Assembly: GCA_947453775.1 (NCBI GenBank)
Contig: CANGHM010000005.1
Coordinates: 1 to 10,747 of the forward strand
From: Rickettsiales bacterium
GTDB taxonomy: Bacteria > Pseudomonadota > Alphaproteobacteria > Rickettsiales > Rickettsiaceae
Direction: 5' to 3'
Length of the DNA: 10,747 nt
Shown here: positions 1-5,965 of the stretch, in pieces
Numbering within the stretch: the stretch's first letter is position 1
Layout: each line of letters opens with the position of its first letter
Program-made: the position numbers and the translations under genes
The notes under the pieces: model-generated
What the model was told of the DNA's origin: nothing
What the model saw: only the letters and a program-made list of their open reading frames with translations
The model's database searches: none

Positions 1-651
1 GAGCTTAATGATTTATGCTACAATTTTATTATTGCCAATAATGCTATTCCAGCACCGTTGAATTATAAAGGTTTTCCAAAATCTATCTGCACTTCTATTA
101 ATCACGTCGTGTGCCACGGCATACCTAGCGAGAAAAAACTGCAAAATGGCGATATCATCAACATCGATGTTACCGTTATTTTAGATGGTTGGTTTGGTGA
201 TACTAGTCGAATGTTTTGCGTTGGCAATGTGCCGATAAAGGCAAAAAAACTAGTAGATGTAACCTATCAAGCTATGATGCTTGGCATTGCCCAAGTGGCT
301 CCAGGTAAACATTTTGGGGATATAGGATATGCGATACAATCTTACGCTGAAAAACAAAATTTTTCCGTGGTGCGCGATTTTGTTGGTCATGGCATAGGGC
401 GGGTTTTTCACGATCATCCTAATGTTTTTCACTATGGCAAGCAAGGTACTGGGCCAGTAATGCAAGAAGGAATGTTTTTTACCATAGAGCCAATGATTAA
501 TGCTGGTAAGCCCCAGACCATCATTAGTAAACTAGATGGCTGGACAGCGACTACTCGCGATAAAAGCCTTTCTGCGCAATTTGAGCACACTATTGGCGTT
601 ACAAGTACTGGGTTTGAAATTTTTACTCTCGCTGCCACGGGAATTAAATAA
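1..651 (+). CDS. map: Type I methionine aminopeptidase, 5' end outside window
   Basis: Removes the initiator methionine from new cytosolic proteins, using a two-metal site in the pita-bread fold. The frame is open from the first base of the window, so the start lies outside it; 216 residues are visible. By alignment from memory to E. coli Map (264 aa), about 40 N-terminal residues are missing. All five metal ligands are present, counted from the first visible residue: D56 (NIDVTV) and D67 (GDTS), H130 (GHGIGR), E163 (TIEPM) and E195 (QFEHT). The catalytic histidine is at H39 (VCHGIP). The end matches the family closely (DKSLSAQFEHTIGVT). It lies 8 bases upstream of radC and is probably the first visible gene of a map-radC-comF operon. 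The TTG at 58 is internal to the conserved domain and is not the start. Confidence 0.96.
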   Translation, partial: ELNDLCYNFIIANNAIPAPLNYKGFPKSICTSINHVVCHGIPSEKKLQNGDIINIDVTVILDGWFGDTSRMFCVGNVPIKAKKLVDVTYQAMMLGIAQVAPGKHFGDIGYAIQSYAEKQNFSVVRDFVGHGIGRVFHDHPNVFHYGKQGTGPVMQEGMFFTIEPMINAGKPQTIISKLDGWTATTRDKSLSAQFEHTIGVTSTGFEIFTLAATGIK

Positions 652-659
652 TCTTCATC

Positions 660-1343
660 ATGAATGATACCTCAGATCATGCTGGTCACCGACAAAGAGT
701 AAAAAATAGATTCTTAAAATCTAATCATGAAACTTTAGAAGATTACGAATTACTTGAAATACTTTTATTCAATTCAATTCCTCGCAAGGATGTTAAGCCA
801 CTAGCCAAAAAATTATTAAAAGAATTCGGAGATTTAAAAGCTGTTATCAACTGTGATTTATTAAGATTGGCTCAGCTAGAAGGCGCCAATACATCGATGT
901 ATATAACTTTTGCTGTGATAAAAGAAATTTTTCGCAGAAATTTACTTGATCAAAAGACTAAAAAAGAAAGCATTTTATCGTCTTGGGGAGCTTTGGTAGA
1001 TTACTTAAAAATGCACATGGGCGATAACCTTACCGAGCAGCTAAGGGTATTATTTTTAAATAAGAAAAATATATTAATAGCGGACGAAGTGCAAAGTCAT
1101 GGCACGTTAGATCAAACGGCTATTTATCCCAGAGAAATCATCCGCAAAAGCTTGTTTTATGGCGCTGCAGCAATTATTCTAGTTCATAACCACCCTAGCG
1201 GTAATCCAAACCCTTCGAAAGCCGACATTGAGCTAACCAATGTGATTATTAAAGCATGTCAGCCATTTGGCATATTGGTGCATGACCATGTTATTATCGG
1301 AAAAAATAAAATTTTCAGCTTTAAGTCTAATTTGTTACTTTAG
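660..1343 (+). CDS. radC: RadC family JAB/MPN-domain protein
   Basis: The 227-residue protein has usual RadC length and layout. A helix-hairpin-helix-type N-terminal part begins with the typical GHRQRVKNRF at residues 9-18. A C-terminal JAB/MPN domain follows from about residue 105. The JAMM metal motif is intact: H176-x-H178, then S186 and D189 (HNHPSGNPNPSKAD), with E126 in TEQLRVLFLN as the likely partner glutamate. The segment SHGTLDQTAIYPREI at 146-160 is also characteristic. RadC was once linked to DNA repair, but its biochemical role remains uncertain; the family is metalloprotease-like. The ATG at 660 is the only sensible start, and no Shine-Dalgarno site precedes it. The gene lies between map and comF with almost no spacing, so translation after map termination is likely. 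Confidence 0.95.
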   Translation: MNDTSDHAGHRQRVKNRFLKSNHETLEDYELLEILLFNSIPRKDVKPLAKKLLKEFGDLKAVINCDLLRLAQLEGANTSMYITFAVIKEIFRRNLLDQKTKKESILSSWGALVDYLKMHMGDNLTEQLRVLFLNKKNILIADEVQSHGTLDQTAIYPREIIRKSLFYGAAAIILVHNHPSGNPNPSKADIELTNVIIKACQPFGILVHDHVIIGKNKIFSFKSNLLL

Positions 1344-1347
1344 TTGC

Positions 1348-2049
1348 ATGAAATATTTAAAATATCTTTTAGAATACGTTTTCCCCTTAAAGTGTTTAAT
1401 GTGTAGTGAAATGGTTATGCAGGCTAATGGCTTTTGCTCACTTTGTTGGAATAAGCTTAGCTTTATCACTAAGCCATTTTGCAATTTATGTGGTAAGATG
1501 CTGCCATTTAGTGTTGAGTGCGATTCTTCATGTTTAAAATGCATGAGTCAAAAGCCAATATATGATATGGCCCGAGGAGTGCTGAAATTCGACGAGGAAA
1601 GTAAAAAACTCATTCATCACTTTAAATACTACGATAAAACCACTTTAGCTAAAATATTTGCATTAAATATGCTAAATCAGTACTCTAGCATTATACAACA
1701 AAGCGATTTGATCATTCCTGTGCCGATGCATAGATTTAAAAGAATGCTGCGTTTTTATAATCATGCTTTTATCCTAGCAAAAGAGCTTGCCTCTATAGCT
1801 CACAAATCAGTTTTAAGCGATGTGCTGATTAAAAGTAAGTGGACCAAATCGCAAGCCAAATTATCGAAAAAAGAAAGGGATGTAAATTTAGCCAATAGCT
1901 TTGAATTGCAAAATACTCATCTAATAAAAAACAAGAAAATCCTCCTAATAGACGATGTATTAACCACATCAGCTACAGCCAATGCGTGTAGTAAATTGCT
2001 AAAAAAACATGCACAAAGCGTATCGGTATTGGTTGTGGCATTAACTTAG
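1348..2049 (+). CDS. comF: ComF family phosphoribosyltransferase-like protein
   Basis: The 233-residue protein matches ComF, which is linked to DNA uptake in competent bacteria but is also kept in many species with no known competence. The N-terminal part is a cysteine-rich zinc-binding region with pairs C16/C19, C30/C33, C45/C48 and C62/C65. A phosphoribosyltransferase domain follows: IIPVPMHRFKRMLRFYN at residues 122-138, then TKSQAKLSKKERDVNLANSF at 166-185. The PRPP loop is ILLIDDVLTTSAT at 198-210. The usual loop reads DDVxTTGAT; here serine 208 replaces the glycine, a mild change. The frame is open further upstream, back into radC (from 1267), but the ATG at 1348 is preferred because it lies 4 bases after the radC stop and begins with the usual short helix before the first zinc pair. 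No clear ribosome binding site is seen. Confidence 0.9.
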   Translation: MKYLKYLLEYVFPLKCLMCSEMVMQANGFCSLCWNKLSFITKPFCNLCGKMLPFSVECDSSCLKCMSQKPIYDMARGVLKFDEESKKLIHHFKYYDKTTLAKIFALNMLNQYSSIIQQSDLIIPVPMHRFKRMLRFYNHAFILAKELASIAHKSVLSDVLIKSKWTKSQAKLSKKERDVNLANSFELQNTHLIKNKKILLIDDVLTTSATANACSKLLKKHAQSVSVLVVALT

Positions 2050-2101
2050 TTGGCTATATTTGACTGATTTGAGGCCTGCAAAATTATAGCGTCCTTTTTA
2101 G

Positions 2102-2146
2102 TATGTTTGATAATGCTAAAGGCTAGCTCGCAAAGTATCAAACATA
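2102..2146. terminator. Perfect 11-bp inverted repeat between convergent genes, possible bidirectional terminator
   Basis: TATGTTTGATA at 2102-2112 is exactly complementary to TATCAAACATA at 2136-2146, with a 23-base spacer that could add a short inner TGC/GCA stem. It lies in the 112-base gap where comF (+) and the XRE gene (-) converge, the expected place for a shared terminator. The stem is AT-rich and no strong T-tract follows on either strand, so an operator or a remnant repeat is also possible. Confidence 0.4.
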
Positions 2147-2161
2147 GATAGGGCAAAAATA

Positions 2162-2617
2162 TTAAAGAGTTTTTTCCTCTGCTTCTTCAGAACCAGCAGC
2201 AATTGCATCTACTAATTCCACCACTTTCTTTCTTACGGCTTGTGGCTTGATTTTTTTATACACTTGCATCAATTTAACTACTTCTCTTTCAGAAAGCTCG
2301 TTTGCTTCGTATTGATCAGCATCTTCAGCTAATGTGCTTGAAGAAATTAGTCCTGAGCTTTCTAGCATCTCGAAAAAGTAGTTTACTGGTACTTTTAAAA
2401 ATTTTGCCAAGTTATAAAGTTTGCTTGATGAAACCCGGTTAATTGCGGTTTCATACTTGTGTATTTGCTGTATACTTACGTTTACTGCATCACCCACTTC
2501 TTGTCTTGTAAGACCCAAAACGATACGTCTGTGTTTTAATCTTTGTCCTACATGTTGATCTACTGTGGACTCTAGCTCATCATTTTCCATGATATTGGGT
2601 CTGTTATTTGCTGACAT
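2162..2617 (-). CDS. XRE/Cro-CI family helix-turn-helix regulator
   Basis: A 151-residue predicted DNA-binding protein. Residues about 22-81 form an HTH_XRE domain: HVGQRLKHRRIVLGLTRQEV, then VSIQQIHKYETAINRVSSSK carrying the recognition helix, then LYNLAKFLKVPVNYFFEML. The C-terminal tail (about 95-151) is acidic and probably helical, ending EEAEEK, and carries no recognised effector domain. This layout matches the small XRE regulators common in alphaproteobacteria, including Rickettsiales; the target genes are unknown. It is downstream of lnt on the same strand, but 95 AT-rich bases and promoter-like boxes suggest its own transcription. The start is uncertain. The ATG at 2617 lies where a perfect TATAAT box would place the transcript start, and a second in-frame ATG at 2590 would give 142 residues. 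Neither has a Shine-Dalgarno site, and both keep the whole domain. Confidence 0.88.
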   Translation of the reverse strand: MSANNRPNIMENDELESTVDQHVGQRLKHRRIVLGLTRQEVGDAVNVSIQQIHKYETAINRVSSSKLYNLAKFLKVPVNYFFEMLESSGLISSSTLAEDADQYEANELSEREVVKLMQVYKKIKPQAVRKKVVELVDAIAAGSEEAEEKTL

Positions 2618-2623
2618 AAAAAA

Positions 2624-2629
2624 ATTATA
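2624..2629 (-). promoter_or_regulatory. Perfect TATAAT -10 box just before the XRE start
   Basis: Read on the minus strand, TATAAT ends 6 bases before the ATG at 2617, so transcription would begin at or next to the A of that ATG. This would give a leaderless mRNA, or a leader of about 27 bases for the ATG at 2590. No convincing -35 hexamer is seen 16-18 bases upstream, so this could be chance in AT-rich DNA. Confidence 0.3.
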
Positions 2630-2653
2630 GTTTGAAATTAGTTACATAAAACT

Positions 2654-2682
2654 ATTTTAATACAAAACCAACAACAATACAA
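2654..2682 (-). promoter_or_regulatory. Putative sigma70-type promoter for the XRE gene
   Basis: On the minus strand TTGTAT (2677-2682) and TAAAAT (2654-2659) are separated by 17 bases. The -10 box matches consensus at 5 of 6 positions; the -35 box matches only at TTG. The transcript would start near 2647 and give a leader of about 30 bases before the ATG at 2617. It lies in the gap after lnt and competes with the TATAAT box at 2624-2629. Confidence 0.33.
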
Positions 2683-2712
2683 GACAAAAAATTAAAAAAA
2701 ATTTATCTTTGT

Positions 2713-4218
2713 CTACTTTAGCTTGTGAGCCTCGAGAATTAGAAGGGCTAAAAACAATAAGGCAATAGCCAAAGTTGAATCTTGCGACCATATAGTGCGA
2801 TGAGAATTTTTTTTCGGTATGTAGCCTTCTAAATAAGTTTTATCGTTAATTTGTGTTTGTTGTAATATGCGTCCTAAACAATCAATAATAGCAGAAATAC
2901 CATTATTTGCTACCCTTAAAAGTGGTATACCGTTTTCAATTGCCCGCAGCCTGGCGGCGTGAAAATGTTGATGAAGACCAGGGGAGGAGCCAAACCAAGT
3001 GTCGTAGGTAATATTAATAATCAGATCTTGATCTATACTTTTGCGCCTAACTTCTTCAGGAAAAATTACCTCGTAGCATAATAAAGCATTAATTTTTAAA
3101 TTTAAGCTCTTAAGATAAACTTCTTGATCTATGTTGCCCGGGGTATAATCACTGAGCCCATGAGTAATTTTTTTGATCGGTAAAAATTTAAAGGGTATAT
3201 ATTCACCAAAGGGTACCAAATGGGTTTTATTATACTCAAGGACTATTTTACCTTCACTGTTTATTCCATACATGCCAACATATAGATCTTTAGCATCGCT
3301 GCTTTGGCCTGTTGCTCCAGTAATGAGTAATTGATTTTTATGTAAATATTTAGCAATCAAATCTACAAGGTATTGATCTGTAATTACCGATGGTAATGCA
3401 GATTCAGGCCATATAATTAAGTCTGCTTTATTCTTGGAGTCAATAATTGAGAGGTTAATATGGGTAGCTAACACATCTGCAAACTTTTCTTGATCCCATT
3501 TTGCATGGTGCTCTATACTTGGCTGCACTAATCTAGCTAAAATTGGTGTAAATTCAGTAGGAGCGCTGTTTAAGCGCAATTTACCACCACAATACATTGC
3601 GCTTAGGATAATTGTGCAAATCAAAACATGACGCTTAAACAACGTTTTCTGATCGTTTAGCAGGTGTATTGGTGCTATGGCTACATAAGCTACTATAGCA
3701 CTTAGACCAAGCGTGCCAAAAATACTTGCGCATTGGCACAGCTCTAAACAAAATGATAAGCTATAGCCAAGCAAATTCCATGGAAATCCGGTAAATATCC
3801 AGCATCTTAACCACTCTGCTAATACCCAGAAAAATACGAAGATAAAATTAAATAGTCTAAAATCTCTAAAGGTATAAGCTAAGCAGCTTATTGAGGCTGT
3901 AAATAAAGATAAAACCGCAGGAATCCCAAAGCAAGCAATGGGCACAGCCCACCAAAGTCGCTCGTCAGAAACATAAGGTGCCATACTAATCCAGTATAGG
4001 CCTACAAGAAAATGCCCCCAACCAAAACACAATCCTACTTTAAATGCTTGCCAATAATTGCAAGATTTCTGCGCATGGTAAGCAAAAAGTGCAAAGCTAA
4101 AAATAAGTGGGAATAAAAAAAATGGTGCAAAAACAAAACCACTAAGCATGCCAGCAAGCAAACAAACTCTGTATGGCGCAGATCGCAGTTTATTTATAAT
4201 GCTGATAGATGTATACAA
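2713..4218 (-). CDS. lnt: Apolipoprotein N-acyltransferase
   Basis: Inner-membrane enzyme that transfers the third acyl chain from phospholipid to the N-terminal cysteine of lipoproteins, after Lgt and LspA have acted. At 501 residues it is close to E. coli Lnt (512). Several hydrophobic segments cover about residues 17-215, a nitrilase-type domain covers about 225-470, and a final membrane helix lies at about 482-497. The catalytic triad is visible: E272 (IIWPESALP), K331 (YNKTHLVPFGEYIP) and C381 (NALLCYEVIFPE). The segment HQHFHAARLRAIENGIPLLR at 416-435 is also typical. The usual SNDxWFG motif reads TYDTWFG here, so an Asn is replaced by Tyr. The start taken is the TTG at 4218; it has no Shine-Dalgarno site. 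The first in-frame ATG, at 4149, would cut into the first membrane segment. The DsbA-like lipoprotein at 9581 is a probable substrate. Confidence 0.95.
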   Translation of the reverse strand: MYTSISIINKLRSAPYRVCLLAGMLSGFVFAPFFLFPLIFSFALFAYHAQKSCNYWQAFKVGLCFGWGHFLVGLYWISMAPYVSDERLWWAVPIACFGIPAVLSLFTASISCLAYTFRDFRLFNFIFVFFWVLAEWLRCWIFTGFPWNLLGYSLSFCLELCQCASIFGTLGLSAIVAYVAIAPIHLLNDQKTLFKRHVLICTIILSAMYCGGKLRLNSAPTEFTPILARLVQPSIEHHAKWDQEKFADVLATHINLSIIDSKNKADLIIWPESALPSVITDQYLVDLIAKYLHKNQLLITGATGQSSDAKDLYVGMYGINSEGKIVLEYNKTHLVPFGEYIPFKFLPIKKITHGLSDYTPGNIDQEVYLKSLNLKINALLCYEVIFPEEVRRKSIDQDLIINITYDTWFGSSPGLHQHFHAARLRAIENGIPLLRVANNGISAIIDCLGRILQQTQINDKTYLEGYIPKKNSHRTIWSQDSTLAIALLFLALLILEAHKLK

Positions 4219-4258
4219 GGTGAGTTTAAAAAAATTTTCTCGCAGATGATATCGGTTG

Positions 4259-4280
4259 AAAATCGGGCTTTAAAGCCCAA
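4259..4280 (-). terminator. Intrinsic terminator downstream of plp
   Basis: GGGCTTTAAAGCCC at 4265-4278 is a perfect 14-bp palindrome. On the minus strand the stem extends by U-G and U-A pairs on the outside (UUGGGC with GCCCGA) and is followed by UUUU (4262-4259). It begins about 26 bases after the plp stop codon, in the right orientation to end plp transcription before lnt. The short T-tract may allow read-through into lnt. Confidence 0.55.
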
Positions 4281-4305
4281 TGTTTCAATCTTAAGTAAGT
4301 CTAAA

Positions 4306-5154
4306 TTACTTGCTTTCTTTGTTTGCTTCAGCGTCAACTAAGATTTTTATATCAGATTCTTTGCTTAAATCATCCATGTATTTGGCCATAGCTTCTTGTG
4401 AAAGTAGCTCTTTTGCTCCTGTCATGGCTTGTTCTTTTGTTGGTGCTTTTACAGCTCTAACGTCTTCAAGCAAAATAATATGCCAGCCAAATTTTGTTTG
4501 GACTGGAGAAGATACTTCAGCTTTTTTCAATCCAAAAGCTACTTTTTCAAACTCTGGCACGAACTGACCTTTCATGAAATATCCAAGCTCACCACCGCGG
4601 GTTTTAGAAGCTTCGTCTTTAGATAATTTTTTTGCTAAGTCTGCAAATTTTTCACCCTTAGAGATTTTATTTTTAATCTCAGTTGCCTCTTTTTCGCTTT
4701 CAACTAAGATATGACGCACCTTGATCTCTTTTTGGTTAGTAAGGCTTTTGATCAGATCGTTGGCTTTGGCTTCTATAATTTGTGGAGTAACTTTTTCAGA
4801 TACTATTTTATTCATCAACTCACTCGCCGCCATTTGTTGCTCGGTTGCTGCAAGTTTTTCCTTAAATTCCTTAGAATTTGTTATGCCTGATTTTTTGATC
4901 TGTGCGTCTAAAACTTGAATGTTTATGTAAGCTTTTATAAGAGCAACTTTAGTTTCGCTATTGAGAGAAGCAAAACTTTGTCCTTTAAAATTTGTATCCA
5001 TAACTTGTTTAAAACGCTCAGTAACATCGGCTTCGTGCACTTTTACTTTTCCGTGGTTATAAGTTGCAACTACTGTTTTTGCATCAGCAAAAGATTGTGT
5101 GCTTGAAAGAGCACTAGCTAACAAAGCTAATTTTATAAAGTTTTTCATTTTCAT
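4306..5154 (-). CDS. plp: Periplasmic parvulin-type peptidyl-prolyl isomerase
   Basis: Predicted exported folding factor of the SurA/PrsA type. The 282 residues begin with a signal peptide: positive MKMKNFIK, a hydrophobic stretch at residues 7-18, and a likely signal peptidase I site at SFADA, near residue 25. The N-terminal region, about 28-140, is helical and charged, like the chaperone part of SurA-type proteins. The parvulin domain spans about 144-234, with KVRHILVE (145-152), GGELGYFMKGQFVPEFEKVA (187-206) and TKFGWHIILLED (220-231). The two conserved histidines are H148 and H225. From memory, Rickettsia proteins named 'parvulin-like PPIase' (plp) have the same length and layout. The ATG at 5154 and another at 5148 (residue 3) are both possible starts; neither has a clear Shine-Dalgarno site. 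The gene appears to have its own promoter and terminator, upstream of lnt. Confidence 0.93.
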   Translation of the reverse strand: MKMKNFIKLALLASALSSTQSFADAKTVVATYNHGKVKVHEADVTERFKQVMDTNFKGQSFASLNSETKVALIKAYINIQVLDAQIKKSGITNSKEFKEKLAATEQQMAASELMNKIVSEKVTPQIIEAKANDLIKSLTNQKEIKVRHILVESEKEATEIKNKISKGEKFADLAKKLSKDEASKTRGGELGYFMKGQFVPEFEKVAFGLKKAEVSSPVQTKFGWHIILLEDVRAVKAPTKEQAMTGAKELLSQEAMAKYMDDLSKESDIKILVDAEANKESK

Positions 5155-5181
5155 ATTTTTAGTTTATTTAATACTACGCAT

Positions 5182-5210
5182 ATTCTACAACATAATCCAA
5201 ACAAACACAA
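5182..5210 (-). promoter_or_regulatory. Putative sigma70-type promoter for plp
   Basis: On the minus strand TTGTGT (5205-5210) and TAGAAT (5182-5187) are separated by exactly 17 bases. The transcript would start near 5175, about 20 bases before the plp ATG at 5154. The -10 box matches consensus at 5 of 6 positions, but the -35 box only at TTG. In such AT-rich DNA a chance match is possible, although position and spacing are right. Confidence 0.38.
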
Positions 5211-5240
5211 ATGCTCTTGCGGAATAATTTTAGGGATTAC

Positions 5241-5408
5241 TTATTGATGATCGTTATTGTGTCTGAAAAGATTATTATCCTGGCCTGCTGAATCCATTTG
5301 ATAATTCTCTTACTCTTCTCCTCCATTTTGACTTGTTTCATAGAATCGATCAGGATTAAGATCCATATCTTGTTTGGTTTTTTTCAATTCAGGTTTGATT
5401 GATGACAT
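5241..5408 (-). pseudogene. Hydrophilic reading-frame remnant broken by one stop codon
   Basis: A frame offset from the neighbouring small ORF reads 32 residues from an ATG at 5408, starting MSSIKPELKKTKQDMDLNPD, to a TAA at 5310-5312. It then continues in the same frame, including MDSAGQDNNLFRHNNDHQ, to a TAA at 5241-5243. Both pieces are rich in Asn, Asp, Gln and Ser, like the tail of the ORF at 5384-5644, which they overlap. The simplest reading is one longer hydrophilic protein split by a frameshift near 5410-5420 and a stop at 5310. No family is recognised. Separate tiny genes or non-coding DNA cannot be excluded. Confidence 0.3.
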
Positions 5409-5644
5409 TTTTGCGCTGGATTATTTCCTTCTGAGCTATCGCTCATGTTAAACTTTTTGTCTCGCTCAAAATTATAATTCTTGATACGTTCCTGATCCTC
5501 CTTTGGTAATTTTTTTATATTTTGCTCAATTCTCTCGCGTAATTTGTGGAATTTAGCAGGGGCTTCTATGATTGTTTGAATGTTTTCTTTTTCATAATAA
5601 ATGTGTTTTAAGTTAAAAAATAATAGCATACATATATAAAACAT
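5384..5644 (-). CDS. Small hypothetical protein with N-terminal membrane segment, possibly a decaying gene
   Basis: I do not recognise this gene. From the ATG at 5644 it would encode 86 residues: a short hydrophobic N-terminus (MFYICMLLFFNL), then a strongly charged, probably helical stretch (KFHKLRERIEQNIKKLPKED at residues about 30-49), and a polar Asn/Ser-rich end. The frame is also open back to a TTG at 5686, right after a stop codon; that start is less likely. An ATG at 5629 is a further candidate. None has a Shine-Dalgarno site. The hydrophobic part lies in very AT-rich DNA and may simply reflect T-rich codons. The tail overlaps another frame with similar composition, which suggests a frameshifted gene. 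It could be a single-pass membrane protein, a remnant, or spurious. Confidence 0.3.
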   Translation of the reverse strand: MFYICMLLFFNLKHIYYEKENIQTIIEAPAKFHKLRERIEQNIKKLPKEDQERIKNYNFERDKKFNMSDSSEGNNPAQKCHQSNLN

Positions 5645-5725
5645 TAAATAAAATATACAAAAATATTGCAACACTTGGCAAATCAAATTACAAGCCAGGG
5701 GTTAAAATATTTAGGATATTAGTTC

Positions 5726-5858
5726 ATCGTATTGAATTAGCATCAACTTTCATACTGTCATTGCGAACTATAAGTGAAGCAATCTAGTGATGACTGCGCC
5801 TGACTGAATAACGCACGCTTCTTGTAATGAGATGGCCGGGATGCTAATTCAATGCGAT
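5726..5858. repeat. 133-bp element bounded by 19-bp inverted repeats (MITE- or palindromic-repeat-like)
   Basis: The left arm at 5726-5744 (ATCGTATTGAATTAGCATC) and the reverse complement of the right arm at 5840-5858 agree at 18 of 19 positions. The interior is richer in G and C than the flanks. It contains CATTGCGA (5759-5766) followed by GAAGCAATC (5776-5784), with ATTGC and GCAAT forming a smaller inverted repeat. From memory, dispersed repeats starting 'GTCATTGCGA...GAAGCAATC' are common in Rickettsia and other bacterial genomes. No target-site duplication and no coding frame are evident. The rest of the gene-poor stretch at 5645-5965 is AT-rich with no other clear feature except the promoter at 5915. 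Confidence 0.6.
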
Positions 5859-5914
5859 TTGCCATAGTTGCAGCTATTTATTTTAGCAAAAAAAGGGCGG
5901 GGTTTGCCACAAGG

Positions 5915-5943
5915 TTGATTAATTGCTGCTGCGCGTGTATCAT
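5915..5943 (+). promoter_or_regulatory. Putative sigma70-type promoter for the GS-like/ccmC operon
   Basis: TTGATT (5915-5920) and TATCAT (5938-5943) are separated by exactly 17 bases, and each box matches consensus at 4 or 5 of 6 positions. Transcription would start near 5950, leaving a leader of about 16 bases before the ATG at 5966. It is among the better promoter matches in the window and has the right strand and position. Confidence 0.45.
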
Positions 5944-5965
5944 AGGTATACATTGATATTCTATT

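Noticed and set aside
1267..1347. ATG at 1267 as the start of comF
   Set aside because: It lies deep inside radC in another frame, and its 27 extra residues translate conserved RadC coding sequence. The ATG at 1348 fits the usual ComF N-terminus.
2683..2713. GACAAA/TTTGTC inverted repeat with long T runs just after lnt
   Set aside because: A 6-bp AT-rich stem around mostly A/T sequence is expected by chance here; the T runs lie in the loop, not after the stem.
4310..5106. Several plus-strand open frames opposite plp
   Set aside because: They are antisense to a well-conserved gene, resemble no family and show Ser/Phe/Cys-rich translations typical of shadow frames.
5884..5912. G-rich stretch next to an A7 run, which on the minus strand reads as a GC-rich stretch followed by T7, like a terminator
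   Set aside because: The best stem is about 3 bp (GGC/GCC) and no upstream minus-strand gene would use it.
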